Part shown: one piece after another, positions 33,963 to 42,847 of the stretch
How the letters are laid out: each line of letters starts with the position of its first letter
Position numbering within the stretch: the stretch's first letter is position 1
Source: Paenibacillus sp. PL2-23
Lineage (GTDB): Bacteria > Bacillota > Bacilli > Paenibacillales > Paenibacillaceae
Direction of reading: 5' to 3'
Assembly: GCF_040834005.1 (NCBI RefSeq)
Contig: NZ_CP162129.1
Span: 5,390,501-5,454,500 of the forward strand
Length of the DNA: 64,000 nt
Translations under genes and position numbers: made by a program
Notes under the pieces: generated by a model
The model's database searches: none
The model's input: only the letters and a program-made list of their open reading frames with translations
Told to the model about the DNA's origin: nothing

Positions 33963-35171
33963 ATGCGCCACAAGGCAGTTATTCTTGGGTGTAATTATTA
34001 TATTGGCTTAAGCGTGATTCGTTGCTTGGGCATGCGCGGCATACATACGGTCGCCGTTGATTACGCAGAGCAAGGCGCTTACGGCGCGCTGTCGAAATAT
34101 ACGTCGGAGCGCTTGATTGCTCCTCATTATAAAGAAGAGAAGGAAGCGTTCATCGCGTTCCTGAAGGATTACGGGAGCAAGCAGGAGGCGCCGCCGGTGC
34201 TCTTCCCTTGCCATGACTCCTACGTCGAAGCGATCGACGAGCATCTCACAGAGCTGAGGGAGCTGTATCTGATCCCGCAGACGAAGCAAGGCTTGTACAC
34301 GGAGGTGATGAACAAGGACTCGCTGCACCTGCTGGCCCGCGAGTATGGGGTTGCGGTGCCGGAGACGCTCCGTCCCGGCGACGAGGATTTCCTGAACCGG
34401 GTTGAACGCGAGCTGGGCTATCCCTGTATCGTAAAGCCCACCGACTCGCCAGCCTTTGTCGCCGTCTTCCGGCGCAAGCTCTTCCTTGCGCGGGATCGCG
34501 TGGAGCTGCTGGAGGCGATGGAGCAGGCAGCCAACGCGGGGCTGGATGTCATCGTGCAGCGCATCATCCCCGGATTTGATGATCATATGTACACCTACGA
34601 CGCTTATTTGAATCAGGAATCCAAGGTTACGCACCAGGTGACCTGTCAGAAATATAGACAGTTCCCCATCAACTTCGGCGCATCGGTCTATACGGGCCAG
34701 CTCTGCGTGCCGGAGCTGATGGACATTGGCGGTCCCTTCCTGGAGCGCATCGGCTGGAAGGGCTTCGCGGAGATCGAGTTCAAGAAGGATGCGGAGACGG
34801 GTGTGTTCTATCTTATTGAAGTGAATGTGCGGACGACCAATTTGAACGAGCTTCTGCGCAAGGTAGGCATTAATTTCCCTTATGTGGCCTACATGGAGCT
34901 TGCAGGGTCGCCGGTGGAGCCCTGCACGGTGACGCGGAACACGAACCGTGTCTTCTGGTATGCCTACGAGGACATGCTGGCGGTGAGGGATTATTGGCGC
35001 GAGGGTCAATTAAGCGCAGGCGAGGTGCTGCGGTCTCTGCTGAAGCCCAAGGCGTATGCCATATGGTCTTGGCGCGATCCCAAGCCTGCGCTCGCGTTCG
35101 CGTCCATTCTCGCGGGCAAGCTGCGGGGCAAGGCGCGGAGAAGAGCTTATGCGGCATCAGGACAGGAATAG
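33963..35171 (+). CDS. ATP-grasp carboxylate-amine ligase, D-aspartate-ligase-like
   Basis: A 402-residue ATP-grasp enzyme with an N-terminal pre-ATP-grasp fold (AVILGCNYYIGLSVIRCLGMRG), the phosphate loop region (YPCIVKPTDSPAFVAVFRRKLF) and metal-binding end (FAEIEFKKDAETGVFYLIEVNVRTT). The domain style is that of carboxylate-amine ligases such as enterococcal D-aspartate ligase. GGGAGG lies seven bases before the ATG at 33963. One base separates it from a MurE-like ligase gene, and an aspartate/glutamate racemase comes third, so a role in attaching a D-amino acid to a peptide is plausible. Substrates are inferred. Confidence 0.85.
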   Translation: MRHKAVILGCNYYIGLSVIRCLGMRGIHTVAVDYAEQGAYGALSKYTSERLIAPHYKEEKEAFIAFLKDYGSKQEAPPVLFPCHDSYVEAIDEHLTELRELYLIPQTKQGLYTEVMNKDSLHLLAREYGVAVPETLRPGDEDFLNRVERELGYPCIVKPTDSPAFVAVFRRKLFLARDRVELLEAMEQAANAGLDVIVQRIIPGFDDHMYTYDAYLNQESKVTHQVTCQKYRQFPINFGASVYTGQLCVPELMDIGGPFLERIGWKGFAEIEFKKDAETGVFYLIEVNVRTTNLNELLRKVGINFPYVAYMELAGSPVEPCTVTRNTNRVFWYAYEDMLAVRDYWREGQLSAGEVLRSLLKPKAYAIWSWRDPKPALAFASILAGKLRGKARRRAYAASGQE

Positions 35172-35172
35172 A

Positions 35173-36690
35173 ATGGGAGTGAGGAGCATGCTGCTGGAGG
35201 CATTGCTGGAAGGCTTGCAACACCGCGTCCTACAGGGACAGCTTCAGATCGATATAACCGATATCGCATTCGATTCCCGCGAGGTGGTTAAGGGCGGCTT
35301 GTTCGTCGCGATCGCCGGCTTCACTGTGGATGGACATCGCTATATAGACAAAGCGGTCCAGCTGGGAGCGGCGGCTGTGCTGGTGGAGCAGGACGTGGAG
35401 ATCGACGGGGACGTGACCGTAGTGAAGCTGCCGGATACGCGGCAAGCGCTGGCGGAGGTGTCCGCCCGCTTCTACGGCAAGCCTTCCGAGAAGCTGGACC
35501 TGATCGGCATTACGGGAACTAACGGCAAGACGTCCACGACTTATTTTATCAAATCGATATTGGAGCAGACAGAAAGCAAGGTAGGTGTGATCGGCACCAT
35601 CGGGGCGATGGTGGGGCATGAGCCGCTGAGCACCCGATCGACGACGCCGACAACGCCGGAATCGCTGCATCTGCAGCGCATGTTCGCGGACATGGTTCAT
35701 GCCGGCGTGCGGCATGTTGTGATGGAGGTTTCATCGCATGCGCTAAGCCTGCATCGGGCCGCTGCGACCCGCTTCCAGATCGGCGTCTTCACGAATCTCA
35801 CTCCGGATCATCTGGAGCTGCATAAGACGATGGAGGAATATTTCCAAGCGAAGGCCATGCTGTTCGATTTGACGCGGGACTTCAACATTATTAACGCCGA
35901 CAACGACTTTGGCCGCAAGCTGATCGACAAGGTGAAGCATTACCCCGCCAAGCTGGTCACATACGGCATAGATGCGGAGGCGGACGTGCGCGCTGCGGAC
36001 ATACGGCTGGAAGCGGACCGCTCCACGTATATCGCTCGCACCCCGGCGGGCAGCGTGGAGGTCACGGTTCACCTTCCCGGCATGATCTATGTGTACAACA
36101 GCCTGGCTGCGCTCGCCTGCGCCTACTGCAGCGGCATCAGCCTGGAGCAAGCGGCTGCGGGCATTCAAGCGGTGAAGAGCATCAAAGGCAGGCTCGAGGT
36201 GGCGTATCAGGATGATGAGCGGAAGATCGTGATCGACTTCGCTCATACGGAGGACAGTCTGGAGAAGGCGCTGACGACGCTGCGGCCGTTCACGAAGGGC
36301 CGTCTGCTGCTCGTATTCGGCGTTTATGCGGCGCCAGGCGCAGCTGGAAGCGGCAAGCGCGAGGCGATGGGCAGAATTGCGGCAGAGCATGCCGACTTCT
36401 GTATCGTCACCTCTGACAATCCCAAGGATCAGGACCCGGACGCCATTATCGCCGAGGTGTCAGCAGCCGTGGAAGCGGCTGGAGGGGCCTTCCGAGGCAT
36501 TGTGGACCGCAGGGAGGCCATTCAGTTCGCAATCGACATAAGCGAGAAGGACGATGTCATTCTTATCGCCGGCAAGGGCCACGAGACGACGCAAGTGATC
36601 GGCAAAACGGAAATTCCGTTTAATGAAGCGGAGATTGTAGCCGAGATCATGAGCGCGCGCAATACGAATTTTTCATCAAAGAAGGTTTGA
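35173..36690 (+). CDS. MurE-like Mur ligase paralogue with altered substrate-recognition motifs
   Basis: A 505-residue Mur ligase with ITGTNGKTSTTYF (P-loop), TTPTTPESLHLQRM and the carbamylated-lysine segment YFQAKAMLF, all as in MurE. However, the DNPR-type substrate motif of DAP-adding MurE reads DNPKDQDP. The GCGGDRD region near residue 378 is replaced by GVYAAPGAAGSG, and YAHTPDSLE reads FAHTEDSLE. It is thus unlikely to be the housekeeping enzyme (normally in the dcw cluster) and probably adds a different amino acid. It is flanked by the ATP-grasp ligase and a racemase. Start with CAGGA five bases upstream. Confidence 0.88.
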   Translation: MGVRSMLLEALLEGLQHRVLQGQLQIDITDIAFDSREVVKGGLFVAIAGFTVDGHRYIDKAVQLGAAAVLVEQDVEIDGDVTVVKLPDTRQALAEVSARFYGKPSEKLDLIGITGTNGKTSTTYFIKSILEQTESKVGVIGTIGAMVGHEPLSTRSTTPTTPESLHLQRMFADMVHAGVRHVVMEVSSHALSLHRAAATRFQIGVFTNLTPDHLELHKTMEEYFQAKAMLFDLTRDFNIINADNDFGRKLIDKVKHYPAKLVTYGIDAEADVRAADIRLEADRSTYIARTPAGSVEVTVHLPGMIYVYNSLAALACAYCSGISLEQAAAGIQAVKSIKGRLEVAYQDDERKIVIDFAHTEDSLEKALTTLRPFTKGRLLLVFGVYAAPGAAGSGKREAMGRIAAEHADFCIVTSDNPKDQDPDAIIAEVSAAVEAAGGAFRGIVDRREAIQFAIDISEKDDVILIAGKGHETTQVIGKTEIPFNEAEIVAEIMSARNTNFSSKKV

Positions 36691-36692
36691 CC

Positions 36693-37409
36693 ATGGATCA
36701 GAAAAGCTTAGGCGTCATTGGCGGCATGGGTCCCAAAGCGACCGCCGTCTTCTTCGATAAAGTGATCGAGAATACCGCAGCCCAGCGGGATCAGGAGCAT
36801 GTCGACATGATTATTGTGAATCATGCCACCATACCGGACCGCACCACGGTCATTCTGGAGGGCACGGAGGAGCAATTCCTGCGCGCGGTGTCGCGCGATC
36901 TGGCACTGCTCGAGAACGCCGGCGTCGCGCATATCGCGATTCCTTGCAACACCTCCCATTATTTCTACGATCAGATGCAGGCGATGACCACCGTCCCAAT
37001 CATCCATATGGTCGACGAGACCGTCCGAATCATTCAGGAGCGTTATGGCAGCGGCACGAAAGTCGGCGTGCTGGCGACATCGGGCACGATGAAGAGCGGC
37101 GTCTACGCCAGGGCCTGCGACAAATACGGCATGGAGCATTATGCGCCGGATGAAGCTATACAGGCTCAGGTGATGAAGATTATCTACTCCAATGTGAAGA
37201 GGGATATGGACTTCTCGCCGGACGAGCTGGAGGCGCTGATCCGCGAGCTCCGGCAGCGTCACGGCTGCGGCTGCGTCATCCTGGCCTGCACCGAGCTGAG
37301 CTGCATCGAGCTTGGCCCGGACTATGCGGAGGGCGTCGTGGACGCCATGCAGGTGCTTGTCGAGCGCTCCATCGCGCTGTCCGGGCGGACGGTGAAGGAG
37401 CGCGGCTGA
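36693..37409 (+). CDS. Aspartate/glutamate racemase family protein
   Basis: A 238-residue cofactor-independent racemase with both catalytic cysteines in place, IPCNTSH near residue 85 and ILACTELS near residue 191, and the N-terminal LGVIGGMGPKATAVFF motif of the aspartate racemase branch. It would supply D-Asp or D-Glu. The start is 2 bp after the MurE-like stop, so the three genes (ATP-grasp, MurE-like, racemase) are one operon. The grouping resembles D-aspartate crossbridge synthesis in lactic acid bacteria, but the presence of a MurE paralogue is different. Confidence 0.9.
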   Translation: MDQKSLGVIGGMGPKATAVFFDKVIENTAAQRDQEHVDMIIVNHATIPDRTTVILEGTEEQFLRAVSRDLALLENAGVAHIAIPCNTSHYFYDQMQAMTTVPIIHMVDETVRIIQERYGSGTKVGVLATSGTMKSGVYARACDKYGMEHYAPDEAIQAQVMKIIYSNVKRDMDFSPDELEALIRELRQRHGCGCVILACTELSCIELGPDYAEGVVDAMQVLVERSIALSGRTVKERG

Positions 37410-37453
37410 GCTCACAAGCAGCATCACGTTCTAATCCCTAAATATGGATACGG

Positions 37454-37480
37454 AAGCCTGCAGCGGACCGCTGCAGGCTT
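37454..37480 (+). terminator. Terminator of the ATP-grasp/MurE-like/racemase operon
   Basis: A perfect 12-bp stem (37454-37465 with 37469-37480), 44 bp past the racemase stop, running into a short T-containing tract. Confidence 0.8.
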
Positions 37481-37505
37481 TGTTGCGATGCCGGGCATGA
37501 CTCCA

Positions 37506-37553
37506 TCTCTGATCTGTAAGTTTTCTTACAGATCAGAGAGTGCTCCTTATGAT
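37506..37553 (+). promoter_or_regulatory. Promoter with perfect Crp/Fnr-type palindrome ahead of the glutaredoxin-Crp/Fnr operon
   Basis: A perfect 15-bp inverted repeat with a 4-base centre spans 37506-37539. Its core TGTAA-N6-TTACA has exactly the 5-6-5 layout of Crp/Fnr-family sites. The right half-site contains TTACAG (37526-37531), usable as a -35, followed after 16 bases by TATGAT (37548-37553). The operator overlapping the -35 suits repression or class II activation by the Crp/Fnr protein encoded as the second gene. Confidence 0.75.
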
Positions 37554-37632
37554 ACAAAGGTAGAAGATCAAGGAATAGGACCTCCGATTCTAACCCCATG
37601 CCTATAGAGCCGCTAGGAGTGAATGCCATCAC

Positions 37633-37869
37633 ATGAAGCCAATTAAGCTATACTGGAGAAGCAACTGCGCCCAATGCCAGCGAATGCTGGATTTTTTCGA
37701 GGAGAAGGGAATACCGATTGAAGCAATAGACGTTACTTACGATAAGGAGCAATTTGCCGAGATGCTTCGGCTTGGAGGCATTGCCACGCCCCTGCTTGTT
37801 ATGGGGCAGCAGGTTTTTCATTTTTTTGATAGGAACAAAATTAATCGCGCTCTGGAGGAACTGGTATGA
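37633..37869 (+). CDS. Glutaredoxin-like protein
   Basis: A 78-residue thioredoxin-fold protein with a CxxC active site (SNCAQCQRM) and the cis-proline loop IATPLLV. It resembles NrdH/YruB-type glutaredoxins and probably reduces a disulfide on a partner. It is the first gene of a nine-gene operon and overlaps the Crp/Fnr gene by 4 bp, which suggests that it reports or sets the thiol state used by the operon. Confidence 0.87.
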   Translation: MKPIKLYWRSNCAQCQRMLDFFEEKGIPIEAIDVTYDKEQFAEMLRLGGIATPLLVMGQQVFHFFDRNKINRALEELV

Positions 37870-38546
37870 ATAAATTATGGTACTTGTCTCAGATTAGCCT
37901 GCTCGACGCGCTGCCTATGGAGGATCTGATGGAGATTGACCGGATGGCGCCGATGACCCGAATCGGCAAGGGGGAGCTGATCCAGACGCCGGATACCTTC
38001 CGTGAGGGGCTCTACTTCCTCAAGACAGGCAAGCTGAAGCTGTACAAAGTCAACTCGGCGGGGAAGCAATTCATTGTCAGCATTCTTGGCACAGGCAACG
38101 TATTCGGAGAGATCGACTCCTTCTCCCTGGGCACTCGCGACACCTTCATTGAGACGATGGAGGAGACCATTCTCTGCTCCCTGGACAAGGAGATGTTCGA
38201 GCAATTCCTCATGGAGCGTCCCCAGCTGGCTGTCAAGATGATGAAGGAGCTCAGCGCGCTGCTGCAGGAGCGAGACGCGCAGCTGGCTCAGATGGCGCTT
38301 GGCGATGTGCGCAAGAAGGCCCTCCATCTTCTCGTGAAGCTGGGGCAGAAATTCGGCATGGAGGAGGATGGCTTCCATCGGATTGACATGGCGCTCAGCC
38401 ATCAGGAAATCGCCAGCATGATCGGCTCCACAAGAGAGACGGTTACCATTGCGCTGAATGAGCTGGCTCGACAGCATTTGATTAAGACGGGGCGCATGAC
38501 CATTCATGTGGATCTGAAGCGCGGGATGGAGCAGCTGGACGTCTAA
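37866..38546 (+). CDS. Crp/Fnr-family transcriptional regulator
   Basis: A 226-residue regulator: a cyclic-nucleotide-binding-like beta-roll (about residues 20-125), dimerisation helix and a Crp-type winged helix (LSHQEIASMIGSTRETVTIALNEL). The phosphate-binding loop reads GEIDSFSLGTRDTF and lacks the Arg-Ser/Thr pair of true cAMP receptors; there are no N-terminal FNR cysteines. The signal is therefore unknown. It probably binds the palindrome upstream of its own operon. Given the glutaredoxin and FAD reductase in the same operon, a redox signal is a reasonable guess. Confidence 0.9.
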   Translation: MNKLWYLSQISLLDALPMEDLMEIDRMAPMTRIGKGELIQTPDTFREGLYFLKTGKLKLYKVNSAGKQFIVSILGTGNVFGEIDSFSLGTRDTFIETMEETILCSLDKEMFEQFLMERPQLAVKMMKELSALLQERDAQLAQMALGDVRKKALHLLVKLGQKFGMEEDGFHRIDMALSHQEIASMIGSTRETVTIALNELARQHLIKTGRMTIHVDLKRGMEQLDV

Positions 38547-38556
38547 GGAGAGGAGA

Positions 38557-39201
38557 ATGGACAGGATGAAGCATTCGCGCGTATGGATCGCCATTGGACT
38601 CCTTCTCCTTGCAGGCGGTCTCCTCTACTTCAATCATCAAGTGCTTCATATCCGGCCGGCCGAGGTGAAGGAGTGGATCGTCGCCTTCGGCTGGGCTGCA
38701 CCGGCTGTGTACATGCTTGTCTACACCGTTCGCCCCCTCATTCTGTTCCCCGCCTCCCTCTTGTCTCTGGCAGGCGGCCTGGCCTTCGGACCCTTGTGGG
38801 GAACGGTCTACACCGTCATTGGCGCTACGATGGGGGCTGTCGTGGCCTTCGGTGCGGCGCGGCTGCTGGGGGAGCGGTTCGTGAAGAACAGCGATTCGGG
38901 CAAATGGCATGCCGTTCAGCTTCAAATGGAGCGGCGCGGGTTTATATATATTGTTATACTGCGTTTTATTCCCATTCTCCCCTTCGACTTGGTCAGCTAT
39001 GCCGCCGGCGTTGCGAAGGTGCGGCCGTACGCATTCATAATGGGCACGCTCATCGGCATCATACCGGGTACGTTCGCCTATAATTACCTGGGCTCAAGCC
39101 TGGCCAGCGGACAGCTGAGTACGATTGTTATTGCTGCAGCCTTATTGCTCCTTGTGATACTCCTCTCGCTGCTGCTGAAGAAAAAAGTGAAACTTAAATA
39201 G
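38557..39201 (+). CDS. TVP38/TMEM64 (DedA-related) membrane protein
   Basis: A 214-residue membrane protein with the VTT-domain signatures RPLILFPASLLSLAGGLAFGPLWG and RFIPILPFDLVSYAAGVAKV, plus GTLIGIIPGTFAYNYLGSSL. Five to six helices are predicted. Relatives are E. coli YdjX/YdjZ; DedA-like proteins move or flip lipids or couple to proton gradients. It precedes an FAD disulfide reductase gene, a partnership seen widely and in some species as a fused protein. GGAGAGGAG precedes the start. Confidence 0.9.
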   Translation: MDRMKHSRVWIAIGLLLLAGGLLYFNHQVLHIRPAEVKEWIVAFGWAAPAVYMLVYTVRPLILFPASLLSLAGGLAFGPLWGTVYTVIGATMGAVVAFGAARLLGERFVKNSDSGKWHAVQLQMERRGFIYIVILRFIPILPFDLVSYAAGVAKVRPYAFIMGTLIGIIPGTFAYNYLGSSLASGQLSTIVIAAALLLLVILLSLLLKKKVKLK

Positions 39202-39218
39202 GAGGTTGGTTGCCGTCT

Positions 39219-40649
39219 ATGAAAACATATGATCTGGTGGTCATCGGAGGCGGGGCCGGCGGTCTCACAGCCGCCGTAGGAGCGGCGCAATTCGACGTCA
39301 GTGTCGCCCTGATCGAAAAGGAGCGGCAGCCTGGAGGGGATTGTCTGCACACGGGCTGTGTCCCCTCCAAGGCGCTTATCGCCGCAGCCAAGGACCTGCA
39401 TACTGCCCGTAAAGCCGCCGCCGCTTATGGTCTCCAGCTAACGGATGACGCCTCCTATAAGGAGGCCTATGACAGAGTGCAGGCAGCCAAAGCGACGATT
39501 CAGGAGCATGATGACGCGGATCGACTGCGGGACAAAGGCATCGATGTCTATCATGGTTATGGACGCTTTCGGGATCAGCATCACATCGCGATATCGGACG
39601 ACGAGGTCATCTATGGCAAACGCATCGTGATCGCCACAGGCTCCAGAGCAGCCGTGCCTAAGATAGATGGGCTGAAGGACGTAGACTATCTGACCAATGA
39701 GGACGTATTCGACATGACGGCGCTGCCTTCCAGCCTCATCGTTATTGGAGCTGGGCCTGTTGGCCTGGAGCTGTCCCAGGCATTCGCGCGGCTAGGCTCG
39801 CAGGTTACGGTTATGGTAAGGGGCAGCAAGCTTCTGAAGCGTGAGGATGCGGATATCGCTTCCACCCTTCAAGACCTGCTCTCTAGAGAGCTGAACTTCC
39901 GTTTCCATACCGATGTGACGAAGATTGAGGCAGCAGCCGAGGGGCGAAAGCGCGTCTATGCGAAGCAGGCCGGCGAAGAGATCGTGCTGGAGGCCGATGC
40001 TATACTCATCGCTGCCGGCCGAACGCCGAACACCGATGGGCTCGACCTCTCCCTTGCCGGTGTGGCATGTGACGGGGAGCATATTATCGTGAATAAGTCG
40101 CTGCAGACCACCGTCTCTCATATCTATGCGGTTGGCGATGTCCTGAAGGCCTTCCCCTTCACCCATGCGGCGGGCATGGAAGGCAAGATCGTCGTCGCCA
40201 ATGCCGTGTTCGGATTACGGCGCAAGGTCAGCTATACCCATGTGCCATGGGTTACCTACACCGATCCCGAGCTCTTCCATCTCGGCATGACGGAGGAGGA
40301 GGCGCGGAGGGAGCATGGGGATTCTATTGGGGTATACAAAGTGAATCTGGATCAGGTGGACCGATTCATAACGGATCAGGAGACCCACGGCTTGGTGAAA
40401 ATCATCACAGACCGCAGAGGCGCCATACTCGGCGCGCACGCTGTTGGCCGAGGAGCCGGAGATTGGATGCAGGAGGCTGTATTCGCCAAGCAATTCCGGC
40501 ACAAGCTGGGCTCCCTGTCGCAAGTTGTGCATCCCTACCCGGCACATAGCGAGGCGCTGATGAAGGCGTCCAGCCAGTACTGGCGTCAGAGGCTGGTCCG
40601 GGGCTGGCTGCCGCGCCTGATGAAGCGTTATGTGAAGTGGTTTCGCTAA
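39219..40649 (+). CDS. FAD-dependent pyridine nucleotide-disulfide oxidoreductase (MerA/Lpd-like)
   Basis: A 476-residue class I disulfide reductase: FAD-binding GGGAGGLTAAVGAA, the redox pair GGDCLHTGCVPSK, NAD(P)-binding GAGPVGLELSQAFARLG, and a C-terminal HPYPAHSEAL with the active-site histidine. It lacks the heavy-metal domain and the C-terminal vicinal cysteines of mercuric reductase, so Hg reduction is unlikely. The natural disulfide partner is unknown; the operon's glutaredoxin is a candidate. GGAGG lies 13 bases before the ATG at 39219; a TTG at 39210 is an alternative start. Confidence 0.88.
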   Translation: MKTYDLVVIGGGAGGLTAAVGAAQFDVSVALIEKERQPGGDCLHTGCVPSKALIAAAKDLHTARKAAAAYGLQLTDDASYKEAYDRVQAAKATIQEHDDADRLRDKGIDVYHGYGRFRDQHHIAISDDEVIYGKRIVIATGSRAAVPKIDGLKDVDYLTNEDVFDMTALPSSLIVIGAGPVGLELSQAFARLGSQVTVMVRGSKLLKREDADIASTLQDLLSRELNFRFHTDVTKIEAAAEGRKRVYAKQAGEEIVLEADAILIAAGRTPNTDGLDLSLAGVACDGEHIIVNKSLQTTVSHIYAVGDVLKAFPFTHAAGMEGKIVVANAVFGLRRKVSYTHVPWVTYTDPELFHLGMTEEEARREHGDSIGVYKVNLDQVDRFITDQETHGLVKIITDRRGAILGAHAVGRGAGDWMQEAVFAKQFRHKLGSLSQVVHPYPAHSEALMKASSQYWRQRLVRGWLPRLMKRYVKWFR

Positions 40650-40683
40650 GTTAAAAAAATAGAAGCTAAACAGGGGGATTGAA

Positions 40684-41982
40684 ATGCGGCTTACCTATCG
40701 ACGAACGATTATCACGCTTCTCCTATTCGTTATCTTCTCTATCGCCGTCTCCTGCTCGGCCCAGAATGAGAAGCAGAGCCAGAGCGACAATGGCGCCAGC
40801 GGCACTACCGATGACGCCCTCCTATCCGGCTCCTGGGAGCAGGTGCTGTCAGCGGCCAGAGGAGGCACGGTCAACTGGTATATGTGGGGCGGGAGCGAAG
40901 CCATCAATACCTTCGTTGATCAGAAGTATGGCTCTGTGCTCAAGGAGCAGTACGGCATTACGCTCCGCCGTGTTCCTGTGAGCGATACAGCGGAAGCCGT
41001 CACCAAAGTGCTGAATGAGAAGCAAGCCGGCAAGCACAGCAACGGCAGCGTGGACCTGATCTGGATTAATGGGGAGAACTTTGCGACATTGAAGCAAGGG
41101 GATGCCCTGTTCGGCCCCTTCGCCGACAAGCTGCCTCATTCCGCCTACGTGGACTACTCCAATCCGGTGGTGGGCAGAGACTTCGGCCTGGATACGAACG
41201 GCTATGAGTCGGTGTGGGGCAGCGCCCAGTTCCAGCTCGTCTATGATGCCGACCGGCTACAGGAGAGCGAGCTGCCGCGCAGCTATGCCGAGCTTAAGGA
41301 CTGGATCAAGCAGCATCCAGGCCGCTTCACCTACAACGCGCCGCCAGACTTCATCGGAACCCGCTTCGTGAAGCAGCTCTTCTACGAGCTGACAGGCGGC
41401 TATGAAGGCTGGGAGCAGCCCTTCGACCAAGCTGTATTCGAGACAGAGTCGTCCAAGGTATGGGACTATTTGAACGAAATTAAACCCTACCTGTGGCGCA
41501 ACGGGGACACGTATCCGAAGTCCATCGCCGAGCTGAACCGGCTGTTCAACAATAACGAAATTGATTTTACCTTTACCCAGGAGATTGGCGGCATAGCCTC
41601 GGATATTAACAGGGGCATTCTGCCAGAGACAGCGGCTCCTTATGTGTTCGACACGGGAACGATAGGCGATTATCATTATGTGGCTATCCCCTATAATGCG
41701 GCTAACAAGGCGGCAGCGATGGTGGTGGCCAATCTCATTCTGGAGCCAGGGCTTCAATTCCAGAAAGCTTCCGCTGCGAGCGGCTGGGGCGACGGACTCG
41801 GCATTGACCCCGCTCGGCTGACAGGAGACCTGAAGAAGCAGTATGACGAGATTAGCGAGGAGCAGGGCCAAACAGCGGTCCCTGCAGACGTGCTGCTGAA
41901 GTTTAAGCTCCCGGATCTGGCTGCCGCTTATACGCCTGCCCTGGAGGAGGGCTGGAAGACACATGTTCTATTCCAGAAGTAA
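40684..41982 (+). CDS. ABC transporter substrate-binding lipoprotein, YnjB-like
   Basis: A 432-residue exported protein; the signal sequence ends at FSIAVSCSAQN, a slightly unusual lipobox. The body (NWYMWGGSEAINTFVDQKYG, DLIWINGENFATLK, FIGTRFVKQLFYELTGGY, FTFTQEIGGIASDI) matches the YnjB group of family 1 binding proteins, related to those for thiamine, spermidine or iron. The ligand is not known even in E. coli. Translation of the next permease overlaps its 3' end by 20 bp. Confidence 0.88.
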   Translation: MRLTYRRTIITLLLFVIFSIAVSCSAQNEKQSQSDNGASGTTDDALLSGSWEQVLSAARGGTVNWYMWGGSEAINTFVDQKYGSVLKEQYGITLRRVPVSDTAEAVTKVLNEKQAGKHSNGSVDLIWINGENFATLKQGDALFGPFADKLPHSAYVDYSNPVVGRDFGLDTNGYESVWGSAQFQLVYDADRLQESELPRSYAELKDWIKQHPGRFTYNAPPDFIGTRFVKQLFYELTGGYEGWEQPFDQAVFETESSKVWDYLNEIKPYLWRNGDTYPKSIAELNRLFNNNEIDFTFTQEIGGIASDINRGILPETAAPYVFDTGTIGDYHYVAIPYNAANKAAAMVVANLILEPGLQFQKASAASGWGDGLGIDPARLTGDLKKQYDEISEEQGQTAVPADVLLKFKLPDLAAAYTPALEEGWKTHVLFQK

Positions 41983-42847
41983 GCGAGCGCAACGGCTCAT
42001 GGTGTGCCTCATGCTGCTCCCCGCATTCGCGCTGGTGCTCGGCACCTTCCTTGCGGGGACCGCTATCAGCTTGATACAGAGCCTGGATTACTTGCCCTTC
42101 ATCGGGCATACCCAGCTGTCTCTGCAGGCCTATAGGGATATACTGGGTTCTACGGTCATTCTCCATGGACTGGTATTCTCGCTTGCTGTAGCACTGGTCG
42201 CCACTATCATCTCCGCCATGATAGCCATGCTGCTCGCCCATCTTCTTCGGCCCTATACCAATCAAGGGGGATGGCTCTACTTCCTGCTGCAATTCAACAT
42301 CCCCATTCCCCATGTGGTGGGAGCCGTCGCCATAGGCATGCTGTTCAGTCAGAGCGGACTACTCGCGCGATTGGCAGCTGCCGCAGGCATGATTCAGCAG
42401 CCCTCTCAATTCCCCGTGCTGATCAACGATCAGTACGGGGCAGGCATCATCATGGAGTATATATGGAAGGAAGTGCCCTTCATTGCCATTACGCTGCTGA
42501 GCATCTTGAAGTCATGGGTTGTTCCCTATGAGCAGCAGCTGCAATTGCTGGGTGCCGGCAGGTGGCAGCGGTGGAGAATGGTCACCTTGCCCTTCATGCT
42601 TCCACCCCTGATCTCGTCCTGCATGATTGTGTTTGCCTATACCTTCGGCTCCTTCGAGGTTCCCTATATACTGGGATCAGTGAGCCAGCCGACGCTTCCC
42701 TTGCTGGCTTATGAGGCGTATCTCCATCCCGACCTCCAGCGGCGTCCTGAGGCCATGGCCATCAATATGGTCATTACCCTCATCAGTATGATCCTTATCG
42801 CAATCTATATGAAGTGGGGGGAGACGCATGCCGCAAGGCGAAGCTAA
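41963..42847 (+). CDS. ABC transporter permease, N-terminal YnjC-like half
   Basis: A 294-residue permease with six predicted helices and an EAA-type loop (YEQQLQLLGAGRWQRWRMVTLPF). It corresponds to the first half of E. coli YnjC, which is a single fused permease. It overlaps the neighbours on both sides by about 20 bp, so the transporter genes are tightly coupled. Confidence 0.87.
   Translation: MFYSRSKRAQRLMVCLMLLPAFALVLGTFLAGTAISLIQSLDYLPFIGHTQLSLQAYRDILGSTVILHGLVFSLAVALVATIISAMIAMLLAHLLRPYTNQGGWLYFLLQFNIPIPHVVGAVAIGMLFSQSGLLARLAAAAGMIQQPSQFPVLINDQYGAGIIMEYIWKEVPFIAITLLSILKSWVVPYEQQLQLLGAGRWQRWRMVTLPFMLPPLISSCMIVFAYTFGSFEVPYILGSVSQPTLPLLAYEAYLHPDLQRRPEAMAINMVITLISMILIAIYMKWGETHAARRS

Noticed and set aside
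37866..38546. cAMP receptor that could answer the CHASE2 cyclase
   Set aside because: The ligand loop lacks the Arg-Ser/Thr pair expected for cAMP binding, and the gene lies in a redox-type operon.
39219..40649. Mercuric reductase
   Set aside because: No heavy-metal-binding N-terminal domain, no C-terminal vicinal cysteines and no mer genes nearby.
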